Shown here one piece after another: positions 53,042 to 63,134 of a stretch of DNA of 64,000 bases. Source of the DNA: Lantana camara (Eukaryota > Streptophyta > Magnoliopsida > Lamiales > Verbenaceae). The stretch spans positions 107,107,501 through 107,171,500 of the forward strand of contig CM074857.1 of the NCBI GenBank assembly GCA_037501455.1, read 5' to 3'. Within the stretch, counting starts at the first letter, position 1; the number at the start of each line of letters is the position of its first letter. The notes beneath the pieces were generated by a model. That model was not told the DNA's origin and did not search any database. It saw only the letters and a list, made by a program, of their open reading frames with translations. The position numbers were made by a program, and so were the translations under genes.

Positions 53042-56000
53042 ATGTCTGCAGTTATAATTCTTGCATCTTTCATAATCCTGAGCATACTCATCAAACACGT
53101 GATCAGAAAACCATCGAAAGGGTCTCTTAATCTTCCTCCGGGCAGTTACGGGTGGCCGATTCTTGGCGAAACGGGTGAATTTCTTCGTGCTGGATTGGAT
53201 GGGAATCCTGAGAAGTTCGTCAGGGATAGGACAGAGAAGTATAAAAGTAAGGTGTTTAAGACTTCATTAATGGGGGAGAAAATGGCTGTTCTTTGTGGAG
53301 CAGCAGGAAATAAGTTCTTGTTCAGTAATGAGAATAAGGTGGTGACTGTTTGGTGGCCGAGCTCGGTGAGGAAACTCTTAGGGCCGTGTTTGGCGACGAG
53401 TGGTGGAGAGGAAGGGAGGCAAATGAGGAAGATGGTGTCTTATTTTGTGAGTCCTGATGCATTCACAAGGCTTTATATTAAGACTATGGATGAGGTTTCT
53501 CAGCAACATATCAAGAATTGTTGGCAAGGTATGAATATGTATTATGTATAGATAGTTGATGATATATCAATTTGTTTTTGTTTCTAGGGATAATTACGAG
53601 CGGCCACTAAGGTATAGCGAAAATACATATTCCTTCATGAGGTTTGAGAAATTACTCTCTCACTTCAGGGGGGTGTTTGTAATTTCTCAAACCTCAGGGG
53701 GGGAGTTTGTAATCATCCTTTGTCTTTATTGGGATTCTGACTAACAGGAGAGATACCCATGATTTCAATTTCAATCTTCCTTTAATGGTAATGAAGGTAA
53801 AGATGAAGTGAGAGTCTTCCCAACCATCAAACTGTACACGTTCGAGCTTGCCTGTCGCCTATTCATGAGCCTTGAAGACTCGAACCAAATCTCGAAACTC
53901 GCCACTTTGTTCAATGTTTTCTTGAAAGGGATAATCTCGGTTCCTGTCAATTTACCGGGAACGAGATTCTACAAAGCAAAGAAGGCTACATTTGCTATAA
54001 AGAAGCAGCTTCAGAGGATTGTGAGGCAGAGAAAGGCAGAGTTGGATCAGAAAATGGCTGTGCCTAAGGAAGATCTTCTGTCACATTTACTTGTGGCTCC
54101 TAATGAAAACGGCACATTTATGCCCGAATCGGTCATAGTGAATAATATATTGATGCTGCTGTTTGCCGGTCACGACACTTCTAGTGTTTCCATAACGATG
54201 TTGATGAAGAATCTTGCAGAACTTCCTGAAGTTTATGAAAAAGTATTAAGAGGTACTTGTGATTTTCTTTCTACTCTATTACATTTACACCCCGCGGGAG
54301 TTTCAAAATAGCAAGTTGCTACCTGAAGTAACGGTAACTAGATCTAATTTGGGGAGAACTTGGTTATTTTGGACCCATTGGGTCCTAGATGTGATTAACA
54401 CTAATCTATTTTGGGTTTATTACATCTCACCTTCAAAATTAGACCGGATAACTACAGTTGGTACCCCATATTTCGATATAACAACACATGTACCCTACTT
54501 AGAAAAATATTACATTTAACCCCCAAACCACTAGCGTTTCATTAACAAAAAGTGGAGTTCGCTTATGCCCTAACTTATACAAAAAAAGGATTTTGGAATT
54601 CAAACAAATTACATATAACCCCCAAATACATGAAGTTTATCTAAACTATCAGGGGCAATCTCGGAACAAGATAGTTGGATAAAGTCGGCGAGAGCATTTT
54701 TGGGTTTTCAAGAAAAACTCCTACATCATAAAACTTGGGGTTAAGTGTAATTTTAAGGTGTCATTATATTAAATATGGGGTAGCAGCAGTAATTAACCCC
54801 AAACCTTTTCTTTGTCTTTGAAATTTAAGTTTATTTTCCCTCATTTCTTTGGACTGTCTAGTTTAACAGAAGAACATATTTGATCATATTACGTTATACT
54901 ACAGAGCAAAATGGAATTGCTTCATCAAAAGCAGCAGGGGAGTTTCTACAATGGGAGGATTTACAAAAGATGAGGTACTCATGGAACGTAGTTTGTGAAG
55001 CAACAAGACTATCATCACCGGTAATAGGCGCTTTTAGAGAAGCGTTAACCGATATAAATTATGCCGGATATCACATTCCCAAGGGATGGAAGGTACTTTT
55101 ACTTTCTCACCTCATTCTCAAACTAAAAGGGTGTTAGCAAAAGTTAAATTCAAGTGCTTTCGAGCTTTTTATACGTGAAGTTGTGAACTGAAGTTTCAGT
55201 AGCCTATGTACGAAGTATCTGGAATAACTGTTTTTACTATTTTTGTAAAATCTCGAAGTACCTTCAACTGTTTTTTTTACCAACTTTTAACTTTTTGGGA
55301 TAATCACACTGCTATATTATGAGTTTGACCTAATTACACAAACTTCCCCTCATGTTTGAGAAATTACAAAAACTCTTTTGGTGTAACCTAAGATTTGGTG
55401 TGATGCATGGTATTACAATGATAAATGCAAAATCAATAATTGAACAGTAAGTGTAAAGGAAAATATGGATTATTCATAAAAAAGAAATAGAAATGATGTG
55501 GCAAAATTCATCGATCGAGATATAGAAAGGAAGTTTTTGTAAATTCTCAAACTTCAGGGGCAGTTTGTGTAATTAGGTCAAATCGGAAGGTATGATACCC
55601 CAATTTTTTGGGCTAATAAACTTTCCAAAATCATTGAAACTAACCATATTAAAAAAAACATTTACTTAGCTTTCATAAAATGATAATATACATCGACATT
55701 TAACAAGAAAATTGCTAGCTATATTGTAATTCTTGCTCGTTTTGCTTACAGTTATACTGGAGTGCCTCATTGACACATAGAGATTCTAGCTTATTTGAAG
55801 ACTACGAAATCTTCAATCCATCAAGATTTGAAGGGGCAGGGCCGCCTCCATTTTCTTTTGTCCCATACGGTGGAGGACCTCGAATGTGCTTGGGAAAAGA
55901 GTTTGCTAGGTTGGAAATACTCATATTTCTGCATAATGTTATCAGGAAATTCCGGTGGAAACTAAAGATCCCTGATGAGAAAATTGCTTATGATCCAATG

Positions 56001-56051
56001 CCTACTCCGGTGGAAGGACTTCCTGTTCGTCTTCATTCTCATGCGGATTGA
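53042..56051 (+). CDS. cytochrome P450, CYP716-type, copy A
   Basis: Exons 53042-53528, 53797-54252, 54905-55092 and 55752-56051 join at GT-AG sites into 476 residues. An N-terminal membrane anchor (2-22) precedes the proline hinge [14 protein letters not shown]. The I-helix AGHDTSS starts at 286, the K-helix ExxR is E346-A-T-R349, and the heme loop [11 protein letters not shown] has C423. Family knowledge: CYP716 enzymes are ER-bound monooxygenases that mostly oxidise pentacyclic triterpenes, often C-28 of beta-amyrin or related skeletons. Subfamily and substrate cannot be set by eye. The K-helix neighbourhood LSSP, where LxPP is usual, is mildly atypical. All three introns contain MITEs. 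The frame is open upstream to 52883, but MSAVII is the usual start. Confidence 0.92.
53587..53719. mobile_element. short fold-back MITE in intron 1 of P450 copy A
   Basis: GGGATAATTACGAG at the left end and GTAATCATCC at the right end are inverted. Internally TGAGGTTTGAGAAATTAC faces GTAATTTCTCAAACCTCA with almost no loop sequence. It makes up half of the 268-bp intron. Confidence 0.65.
54445..54801. mobile_element. fold-back MITE in intron 2 of P450 copy A
   Basis: The left arm (GGATAACTACAGTTGGTACC, CCATATTTCGATATAAC, ATTACATTTAACCCC) is matched inverted by the right arm (GGGGTTAAGTGTAAT, TAAATATGGGGTAGCAGC, GTAATTAACCCC). Confidence 0.65.
55297..55601. mobile_element. fold-back MITE in intron 3 of P450 copy A
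   Basis: The left arm is GGGATAATCACACTG, TGAGTTTGACCTAATTACAC, AAACTTCCCCTCATGTTTGAG, AAATTAC. The right arm is its inverse. Flanks AACTTTTTG and AATTTTTTG resemble a 9-bp duplication. The same MITE is present at the same place in the duplicated pseudogene (60523-60826), so it was there before the duplication. Confidence 0.75.
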
Positions 56052-56344
56052 TCGGAACGATGTATCATATGATAACGTAGTGTAATCCACTCGTCACGCG
56101 ACTCAAATGAATAGTCCTAGTATAGTTATTAGTAGACATTAATATGTGAAATACTGCAGTTTATTCCCCAAGTTATGGAAAAAACTACAAGTTTAAAAGT
56201 TTCAATATTTTCACAGGGGTGTTTTGTGTAACTTTAGAAAAAGTTAGGAGTGGCTCGTAGTTCTTTTCAAATTTGTGGGAGTCATTGTAATTTACAAAGG
56301 GGTGTAGATGTAATTAATCTTATTTGAAAAGTATATGGTGATTT

Positions 56345-56446
56345 TTATTTTATTTTTTTAACTCACACACACCTAAGTAGGATTCGTACCCGGGACATTG
56401 TCCCGGAGAATGAACCCATTAACCACTTGGACCAACCCTTGTTGGC
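56345..56446 (-). mobile_element. tRNA-derived SINE downstream of P450 copy A
   Basis: A 102-bp insertion flanked by the perfect 19-bp duplication GAAAAGTATATGGTGATTT (56326-56344 and 56447-56465). On the minus strand it carries TGGTCCAAGTGG (A box), about 31 bp, GGGTACGAATCC (B box) and an A-rich tail. The duplicated flank of the pseudogene has one copy of the target (61611-61629) and no insertion. Confidence 0.9.
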
Positions 56447-56465
56447 GAAAAGTATATGGTGATTT

Positions 56466-56866
56466 GTCGAATTTAATGGGGTATTTTAATGCCCTTGGGA
56501 CCTGACCTAGCTGTTGGGGAACCCCATCAAATATTCAATTACAAAGTTTGCCTCATCAAAGAATTAAGTAATCTTTACATTAGGACAGTTAACTAACATC
56601 ACAGAAAAACTGAACACAGTACCTCTTCATCTGAGATTATATTTCTAGTTTAAAGAACAATCTCCGATATGTATGCCGTATTCATCTTCCACATATCATT
56701 CTTTAATTGATTCAACAAGCCGCCAGGATTAAAAATAACCTTATAAGGTGGCCAGATCTTAGTCATTTGACCAAATCAAGAGCCAAAAAGCTGGTCAATT
56801 ATTTATGCTGATAATGCTTTAGACTTTTTGAATCGGATTCCCAACACAAAGACGAAAAAAGGGTTG

Positions 56867-56868
<2 letters not shown>
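56466..56868. other. spacer between P450 copies A and B
   Basis: No gene. The segment 56490-56710 is the counterpart of 61660-62655 downstream of the pseudogene (GACCTGACC, GGGGAACCCCATCAAAT, later CATCTTCCAC and TATCATTCTTTAAT). The rest should contain the promoter of copy B. Confidence 0.55.

Positions 56869-56902
<34 letters not shown>
56869..56902 (+). repeat. (TA)n microsatellite just before P450 copy B
   Basis: About 16 uninterrupted TA units end 33 bp upstream of the ATG at 56936, so they lie in the leader or at the core promoter. Copy A lacks it. Confidence 0.9.
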
Positions 56903-56904
<2 letters not shown>

Positions 56905-56935
56905 CTAAAACCAATCTTTTGCAATAGATCACACC

Positions 56936-59446
56936 ATGGTCATCCAAGTTATCATAGCCCTTTTCATATTGTTCACATTTCTGAACATCTTCATCAAGAA
57001 CAAGAGAAAATCAGCCAGAAGGGACTTAAATCTTCCTCCCGGCAGCTTCGGATGGCCGATCCTAGGCGAAACTCTGGAATTTATTCGAACACGTGATCGG
57101 ATGATGTCTGCGAAGTTCATCAAAGACAGAGTCGAAAAGTACAAGGCTCCGGTTTTCAAGACGTCGCTGTTGGGGGAGAACATAGCTGTGTTATGTGGGC
57201 CTAGTGGCAATAAGTTCTTGTTCAGCAATGAAAACAAGATGGTTACCCTTTGGTGGCCTGAATCTGTGAGAAAGCTGCTTGGAGAATGCTTGTCCACAAC
57301 TTCAGGGGTTGAAGGTGTAATTATGAGAAAGATGTTGTCCTACTTTGTTAGTCCTGATGCTTTCACAAAGCTTTATATCAGGAAAATTGATACCGTTTCT
57401 CGACAACATGTACAGACTTGTTGGCAAGGTATGACAGTATAGGGCTGGTAAGAGCAGTCGTTCTACTCTATATCTACGTAGAGAAATGCTTTTAAACTAT
57501 TTTTGTTTAAGTTTGGAGTTATAGTCTTTTCCCGAAATAATAACAATCTGTTTTTCTTTTCTTTTTTGAAAAATCTCAGTCACACTCATCAAGCTAAAAC
57601 TTCCTGTTTTGTGCTGCCCTGTGATTCCTTCAACATGAATTAAATTGACCTCTCTCGTAGTTTGAGCTAATTACACGAACTTCCCCTCTTAGTTTTAAAA
57701 TTACAGAAGTACCCATGTGACTGAAATTTTCCACAAGTGAAAGAAGAGTTTGAAAAGTTCACTAGAAGTTGAATTGCAATGTTGAAAAGTTCACTAGAAG
57801 TTGAATTATAATGTTGAAAAGTCCACTAGAAGTTGAATTGTAATGTTATATTCGATATGCCATATGTGATATCAATAGAAATGGAATTACAGTAAGGTGA
57901 AAATAAGTGACAAGGGGAGGTATGTGTAAGTGTAAAACCAAGAGGGAAGGTGCTTGTAATTACCTATTTCTTCTATTCTTCATATAACATATAGTTAAAA
58001 TGCAACTAAAATAAACAGAATCTTCTTTATGTTTTTCAAGGTAAAAAGGAGTTGAAGGTCTATCCCGCAATCAAATTATATACATTTGAACTCGCGTGTC
58101 AATTGTTTATGAGCATCGAGGATCCAACAAAGATTAAAAATCTTTCTGCCCTCTTCAACGTCTTCGTGGGAGGAGTTGTCTCGATCCCCCTCAACTTCCC
58201 CAGCACAAAATTCCACAAGGCAAAGAAGGCAACTGCTGCTATAAAGAAAGAACTCCAAATAATAGTGAAACAGAGAAAAGAGGCCTTAGAACAAAAAACT
58301 GCTGTACCTTCACAAGACCTTCTGTCCCATTTGCTGACAAGCCCCGACGAAAATGGAAAATTCATGTCTGAACCAGTTATCGTAAATAATATACTGCTAC
58401 TGCTATTTGCTGGACACGACACTTCAAGTACTGCAATAACGATGCTGATAAGAACTCTTGCACAAAATCCTCAGGTGTATGAGAAAGTGTTGGAAGGTAA
58501 GTTTTTGATGATGTCTTCTTATGAATGTTTGATGATATATTCCAAACAGAATGATGATTTTCGATTGTTTCTTCTATGGAAATGCAGAGCAAAACGAAAT
58601 TGCGGCATCTAAAGAAGATGGGGAGTTTCTTCAATGGGAGGATTTGCAGAAGATGAAGTATTCTTGGAATGTAGTGTGTGAAACTATGAGATTATGGCCA
58701 CCTGTAATAGGTGCTTTTCGAGAAGCGCTAGTGGATATAAACTATGAAGGCTATGACATACCAAAGGGATGGAAGGTAATAATTCCTTATTGAAAAGTAT
58801 TTCTAAACCTTACAAGCTACCTCCTTCTGTTGAGCCAAGTAAAATGATAGTGTAATTCGAAATAGTTTTAGTGAACTTCTCAAATTTTAGTCAATTTCCT
58901 TAATATATATATATACGTATATATTCGATAATCCGAAAGGGATATCTTATCTTTAAAAGTGAAGTTTGTGTAATTACATATAGTTACAGGGGAGGTCCAT
59001 GTAATTGACACTAAAAGATTGAGAAAATCTATACTATAAGTCTGTGTAATTACGTATAATACAGGGGAGGTCAATGTAACTGATATTTAAAGATCATGAA
59101 AATCAAAAACTAATAAATAGTGATGTTACATATGTCTCTGCAACAGTTCTATTGGAACTCTCCATTGACACATACAGATTCAAGCTTCTTTGAAGACAGT
59201 GAAAAGTTCGATCCATCAAGGTTCGAGGATTGTTCTCCTACACCGTACTCTTTTGTTCCGTTCGGAGGGGGCCCTCGAATGTGCTTGGGAAAAGAGTTTG
59301 CGAGGTTGGAGATACTCATATGTCTGCACAATGTTGTGAGGAGATTTAAGTGGAATTTACTGATTCCAGATGAGAAAATCATGTGTGACCCAATGCCAAG
59401 GCCAGAGAAAGGACTTCCAATTCTTCTTCATCCACGTGAGGCTTGA
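56936..59446 (+). CDS. cytochrome P450, CYP716-type, copy B
   Basis: Exons 56936-57428, 58041-58496, 58588-58775 and 59147-59446 join at GT-AG sites into 478 residues. Exons 2-4 have exactly the lengths of copy A (456, 188, 300). Membrane anchor at 2-22, then [15 protein letters not shown]-helix AGHDTSS starts at 288, ExxR is E348-T-M-R351, and the heme loop [11 protein letters not shown] has C425. All conserved P450 residues are present, so it should be functional. Role as for copy A: probable ER triterpene oxidase, substrate unknown. It is in tandem with copy A, 884 bp downstream and on the same strand, from local duplication. Confidence 0.93.
57640..57966. mobile_element. fold-back MITE with an internal 32-bp triplication, P450 copy B intron 1
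   Basis: The left arm (GAGCTAATTACACGAAC, TTCCCCTCTTAGTTTTA) is inverted at the right (AAAACCAAGAGGGAAGG, GTAATTACCTATTTC). Inside, three 32-bp units at about 57749-57844 share TGAAAAGT(T/C)CACTAGAAGTT. Ends are approximate. Confidence 0.6.
58966..59090. repeat. two ~70-bp direct units in P450 copy B intron 3
   Basis: Units sharing TGTGTAATTAC(A/G)TATA, ACAGGGGAGGTC and ATGTAA(T/C)TGA begin near 58971 and 59043. They resemble one MITE arm repeated in direct orientation. Confidence 0.55.
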
Positions 59447-60136
59447 GAAGATAAAAGTTCCTAAATTTGGGGTTGTTTGCTTTGATTGCTTGGATTGTGC
59501 TGCAGTTTCGCTTCCTATTTTCTCATATTCGACTACTTTTTCGAAACGATAATGTTGATAAATACTATTTTCCACTTACTAATGAGAACAACGGGTTTAA
59601 GCTATGCAACATTTGCATATCATTGTCACAAGCTATTCGTAACTAAAAACCAACTTTTACTTTCAGCTTCTGAGTTCTAAGTTATTTTAGTAAATAAATG
59701 AAAGTTTCTTCGATCACATAAAAGCTTTTCTCAAATTCTTTTTTCTGAAAACCCAATTGTTTATTTTTAATCTTTATTTTTTTTCCCCGACAGTTCGAGA
59801 TAACTTTTACTACTACAACCTTTTACAACTTTGGCTTCTACTTCTCTAAAAGCAAAAGTTTTTGCAAGCATCCCAAAAACCAGTATAAAATCCAGCCCAT
59901 TCCTCTTGAGAGAACATTTTTCGCTGTATAAATTGAGATCATGAATGCCAAAAAATAAAATAAAAGAAATGGCTCGTTAACAAGGTAAGCAAAAATCATC
60001 AGATATTAACAAGGTCTATGTTTTCTGCATTTGTGCATCCCACGCTGCTAAAGAGAGGTTCTTGACTCAAGAACACAAGAAATTCCATGATGCAGTGTTT
60101 GAAGTTTGAACTAATAAAGGCAGAGTAACACTATAG
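59447..60136. other. intergenic spacer between P450 copy B and the pseudogene
   Basis: Probable 3' UTR of copy B, then AT-rich sequence without a supportable gene. No trace of P450 exons 1 or 2 is visible before the pseudogene. Confidence 0.5.
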
Positions 60137-61273
60137 AACAAAATGAAATTGCTTCATCGAAAGCAGCAGAGGAGTTTCTGCAATGGGAAGATTTACAAAA
60201 GATGAGGTACTCATGGAACGTAGTTTGAGAAGCAACAAGACTATCACCACCGGTAATAGGCGCTTTCAGAGAAGCGCTAACCGATATAACTTATGCCAAT
60301 TATCACATTCCCAAAGGATGGAAGGTACTTTTCCTCACTCATCTCATTCTGAAACTAAAAGGGTGTTAAAGTTAAATTAAAGTGCATGCTTTCAAGCTTT
60401 TATACATGAAACTGTGAAATGAAGTTTCAGTAGTCTAACTGAAAAGTATCTGGAATCACTGTTCTTATAAAATCTCATAAGTACCTTCAACTGATTTGTT
60501 TACCAACTAATTTTAGATTTTTGGGATAATTTAACTGCTACATCATGAGTTTGATCTAATTACACAAACTTCCCCTCAAGTTTGAGAAGTTACAAAAACA
60601 CACTTGGTGTAACCTAAGATTTGGTGTGATGCATGGTATTATAATGATAAATATAAAATCAATTTTTGAACAGTAAGTGTAAAGGAAAAAATGGTTTATT
60701 CATAAAAAATAATAGAAATGATGTGGCAAAATTCATCGATCGAGATGTAGAGGGGAAGTTTTTGTAATTTCTCAAATGTCAGGGGCAGTTTGTGTTATTA
60801 GGTCAAACCTCAAGGTATGATACCCCTTTTTTTTGGCTAATAACCTTTCCGGAATCATTTGAATTGATGGTATTTAAAAGAAAATACTTAGCTTTCAGAA
60901 AATGATAAAACATATCAACATTTAAAAATAAAATTACTAGCTATCTTGTAATTCTTGCTTGTTTTGCTGACGGTTATACTAGAGTGCCTCATTGACACAC
61001 AGAGATTCTAGCTTATTCGATGACTACAAAAGCTTCATTCCATCAGTATTTGAAGGGGCAGGCCTCCTCCATTTTCTTACATTCCCATATGGTGGAGGAC
61101 CTCGAATGTGCTTGGAAAAAGAGTTTGCTAGGTTAGAAATACTCATATTTCTGCATAATAATATCAGGAAATTTCAATGGAAATTAAAGATCGTTGATGA
61201 GAAAATTGCTTATGATCCAATGCCTACTCCGGTGGAAGGACTTCCTGTTCGTCTTCACTCTCATGAGGATTGA
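60137..61273 (+). pseudogene. CYP716-type P450 pseudogene, exons 3 and 4 only
   Basis: 60137-60324 (188 bp) and 60974-61273 (300 bp) correspond base for base in length to exons 3 and 4 of copy A. Exons 1 and 2 are absent. Lesions against copy A: TGT to TGA in exon 3 just before the K-helix Glu, TGG to TAG at the start of exon 4, the exon 4 acceptor changed from CAG to CGG, and heme-loop Gly to Glu (MCLEKEF). The intron with its MITE and about 0.5 kb of downstream flank are shared with copy A, so this is a segmental duplicate, not a retrocopy. It cannot make a P450. Confidence 0.93.
60523..60826. mobile_element. MITE in the pseudogene intron, paralogous to 55297-55601
   Basis: Same arms and same position relative to the exons as in copy A (GGGATAAT at the left, GGTATGATACCCC at the right), with scattered substitutions. 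It was inherited through the segmental duplication. Confidence 0.75.
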
Positions 61274-61792
61274 TCAGAACGATGTACCATATGATAACGT
61301 AGTGTAATCCACTCATGACTTGATTCATATGAATAGTCCTAGTATAGTTATTTGCAGATTAATGAGTTATTCCCTTAGAAGCATACAGAAAGAAAACATA
61401 TTAAAATGTGAAATACTGCAGTTTATTCCCCAAGTTATGAGAAAAATTACAAACCACTCAATAATATCTTATATAATTACAGAAACCACCCCTAGAAATT
61501 TAAAAGGTCCAATATTTTCACAGGGGTGGTTTGTGTAAGTTTAGAAAAGGTTAGTGGCTTCTTGTGATAATGTCATCTATAAAGGAGTGTAGATGTAATT
61601 AATCTTATTTGAAAAGTTTATGGTGATTTGCCAAATTTAATGGGTTATTTTGATGCCCTTGGGACCTGACCTTGCTGTAGGGGAACCCCATCAAATAATG
61701 AATGACAAAATCTCACGAATCAAAGAATTAAGTACTCTTTATATTAGGATAGTTAACTAACTACACCGGAAAATTGAACATAGTGGGTCTTA
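61274..61792. other. duplicated downstream flank of the pseudogene
   Basis: Matches 56052-56640 downstream of copy A (GATAACGTAGTGTAATCCACTC, TATTTTCACAGGGGTG, GGGGAACCCCATCAAAT). It lacks the SINE found in copy A and has an extra stretch near 61370-61480. No gene. Confidence 0.75.
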
Positions 61793-62151
61793 TTATTTAT
61801 GCTTAATTATAATATCATTTATTTAAATCGAAAAATTATACTTTAATCCCTGTAAGTCTTGTATGGTCTAAGGTTACTAATGCAATTTGTAAAAGTACAT
61901 TTATAGCCCTCATGATTTATATGAATATTACATCGAATATATGACTAATTACAAAATCATCCCTAAAATTTACAAATATAAACAAAACGATCCATATAAA
62001 TTTTGAATTTAACAATAAATCAGGGGTATTTTTAGAATGACATAACGGAACTCTAACGGATATAAAGAATCACAAACGATTCTAAAAAATTAGGAACTAA
62101 AATATAATTTTTCAATTTAAATAAATTACATTGTAATTAGGCATAAATATA
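61793..62151. mobile_element. fold-back MITE, first of two related copies
   Basis: TATTTATGCTTAATTATAAT at the left is inverted at the right (ATTACATTGTAATTAGGCATA). Arms match for about 55 bp. Internally it shares AATTTGTAAAAGTACA, CAAAATCATCCCTAAA and AAACAAAACGATCC with the next element. Confidence 0.7.
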
Positions 62152-62184
62152 GATAATCAAATATAATTATTTCTAATGGGTGGT

Positions 62185-62577
62185 TTACATCTGGTTACCC
62201 TGCATGTAGGCCTAATTACAACGCAATCCATCATTACCGGGAAATTACATTTTAGTTCCTATAAATCTTATTTGGTTTGAGGTCCTTTAACGAAATTTGT
62301 AAAAGTACACTACACCTACGCCCCTAACGGTTTTATAAGTGTTACATTAAATATATGACCAAATTATAAAACCATCCCTAAAGTTTACAAATATAAACAA
62401 AACGATCCCTATAAATTATAAATTTAACAACAAATCAGGGATATTTTTGGAATGACACAATGGAACCATACGGACCAGAAACGGTTCTCAAAGTTAGGGA
62501 TTAAAATACAATTTTTTGATAATGATAAACTACGTTGTAATTATGTCTAAATACAAGATGGTCAGATGTAATTATTT
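62185..62577. mobile_element. fold-back MITE, second related copy
   Basis: TTTACATCTGGTTACC..CCTAATTACAAC at the left is inverted at the right (GTTGTAATTATGTC..CAGATGTAATTATT). It lies head-to-tail with the preceding MITE and is of the same family. Both interrupt the segmental duplication that resumes near 62578. Confidence 0.7.
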
Positions 62578-62666
62578 ATATTTCTAATTTAGGATGGTGC
62601 TAAAGATATGTATACGGTATGCCATCTTCCACGTTATCATTCTTTAATGGGCTAATCCCGGTGACA

Positions 62667-63134
62667 GGGGGGTTTTGCACTTTCCCCTCTATACTTTGAT
62701 TTTTAGCATTTATCCCCCTAACCTTTGAAAAATATTACACTTAACTCCTTGTAACAAACTTTAACAAAGCAAATCTGTACAAAGATGATCTTAAATGTGT
62801 TGTTATTATATATCAAATTGAAGATGTCGAAGCAAGGAATACAACAATGGTCTAGAAATCAAAATCCGACAACCGACGAAGCAGAAATCATTGGTTAAAG
62901 ACGACGCACGAAGAACGAATCTTTTGGTGGCTAATAGGGTCGGCTGGGGTATGAGTTTTATTCTACTTGGAAAGATGAACACGATGATGATGGTTCTTGA
63001 AGCTTGGATCGCCGTGACGAAGGAGAAATCGACGGTCAAAGTTTTTCAAAGGAATTAAATGCGATATATTTCAAAAGTTAGGGAGATAAATATTGAAAAT
63101 TAAAATATAGGGGTGAAAGTGCAAAACCCCCCCC
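62667..63134. mobile_element. fold-back MITE with G-run termini
   Basis: It starts GGGGGGTTTTGCACTTTC and ends GAAAGTGCAAAACCCCCCCC; the arms match for about 68 bp (TTTAGCATTTATCCCCCTAA against its inverse). A clear target duplication was not found. It is a different family from the ATTACA-type MITEs. Confidence 0.75.

Noticed and set aside
56345..56446. A and B boxes suggesting a tRNA gene
   Set aside because: Cloverleaf stems are not evident, there is an A-rich tail and a 19-bp target duplication; it is a SINE.
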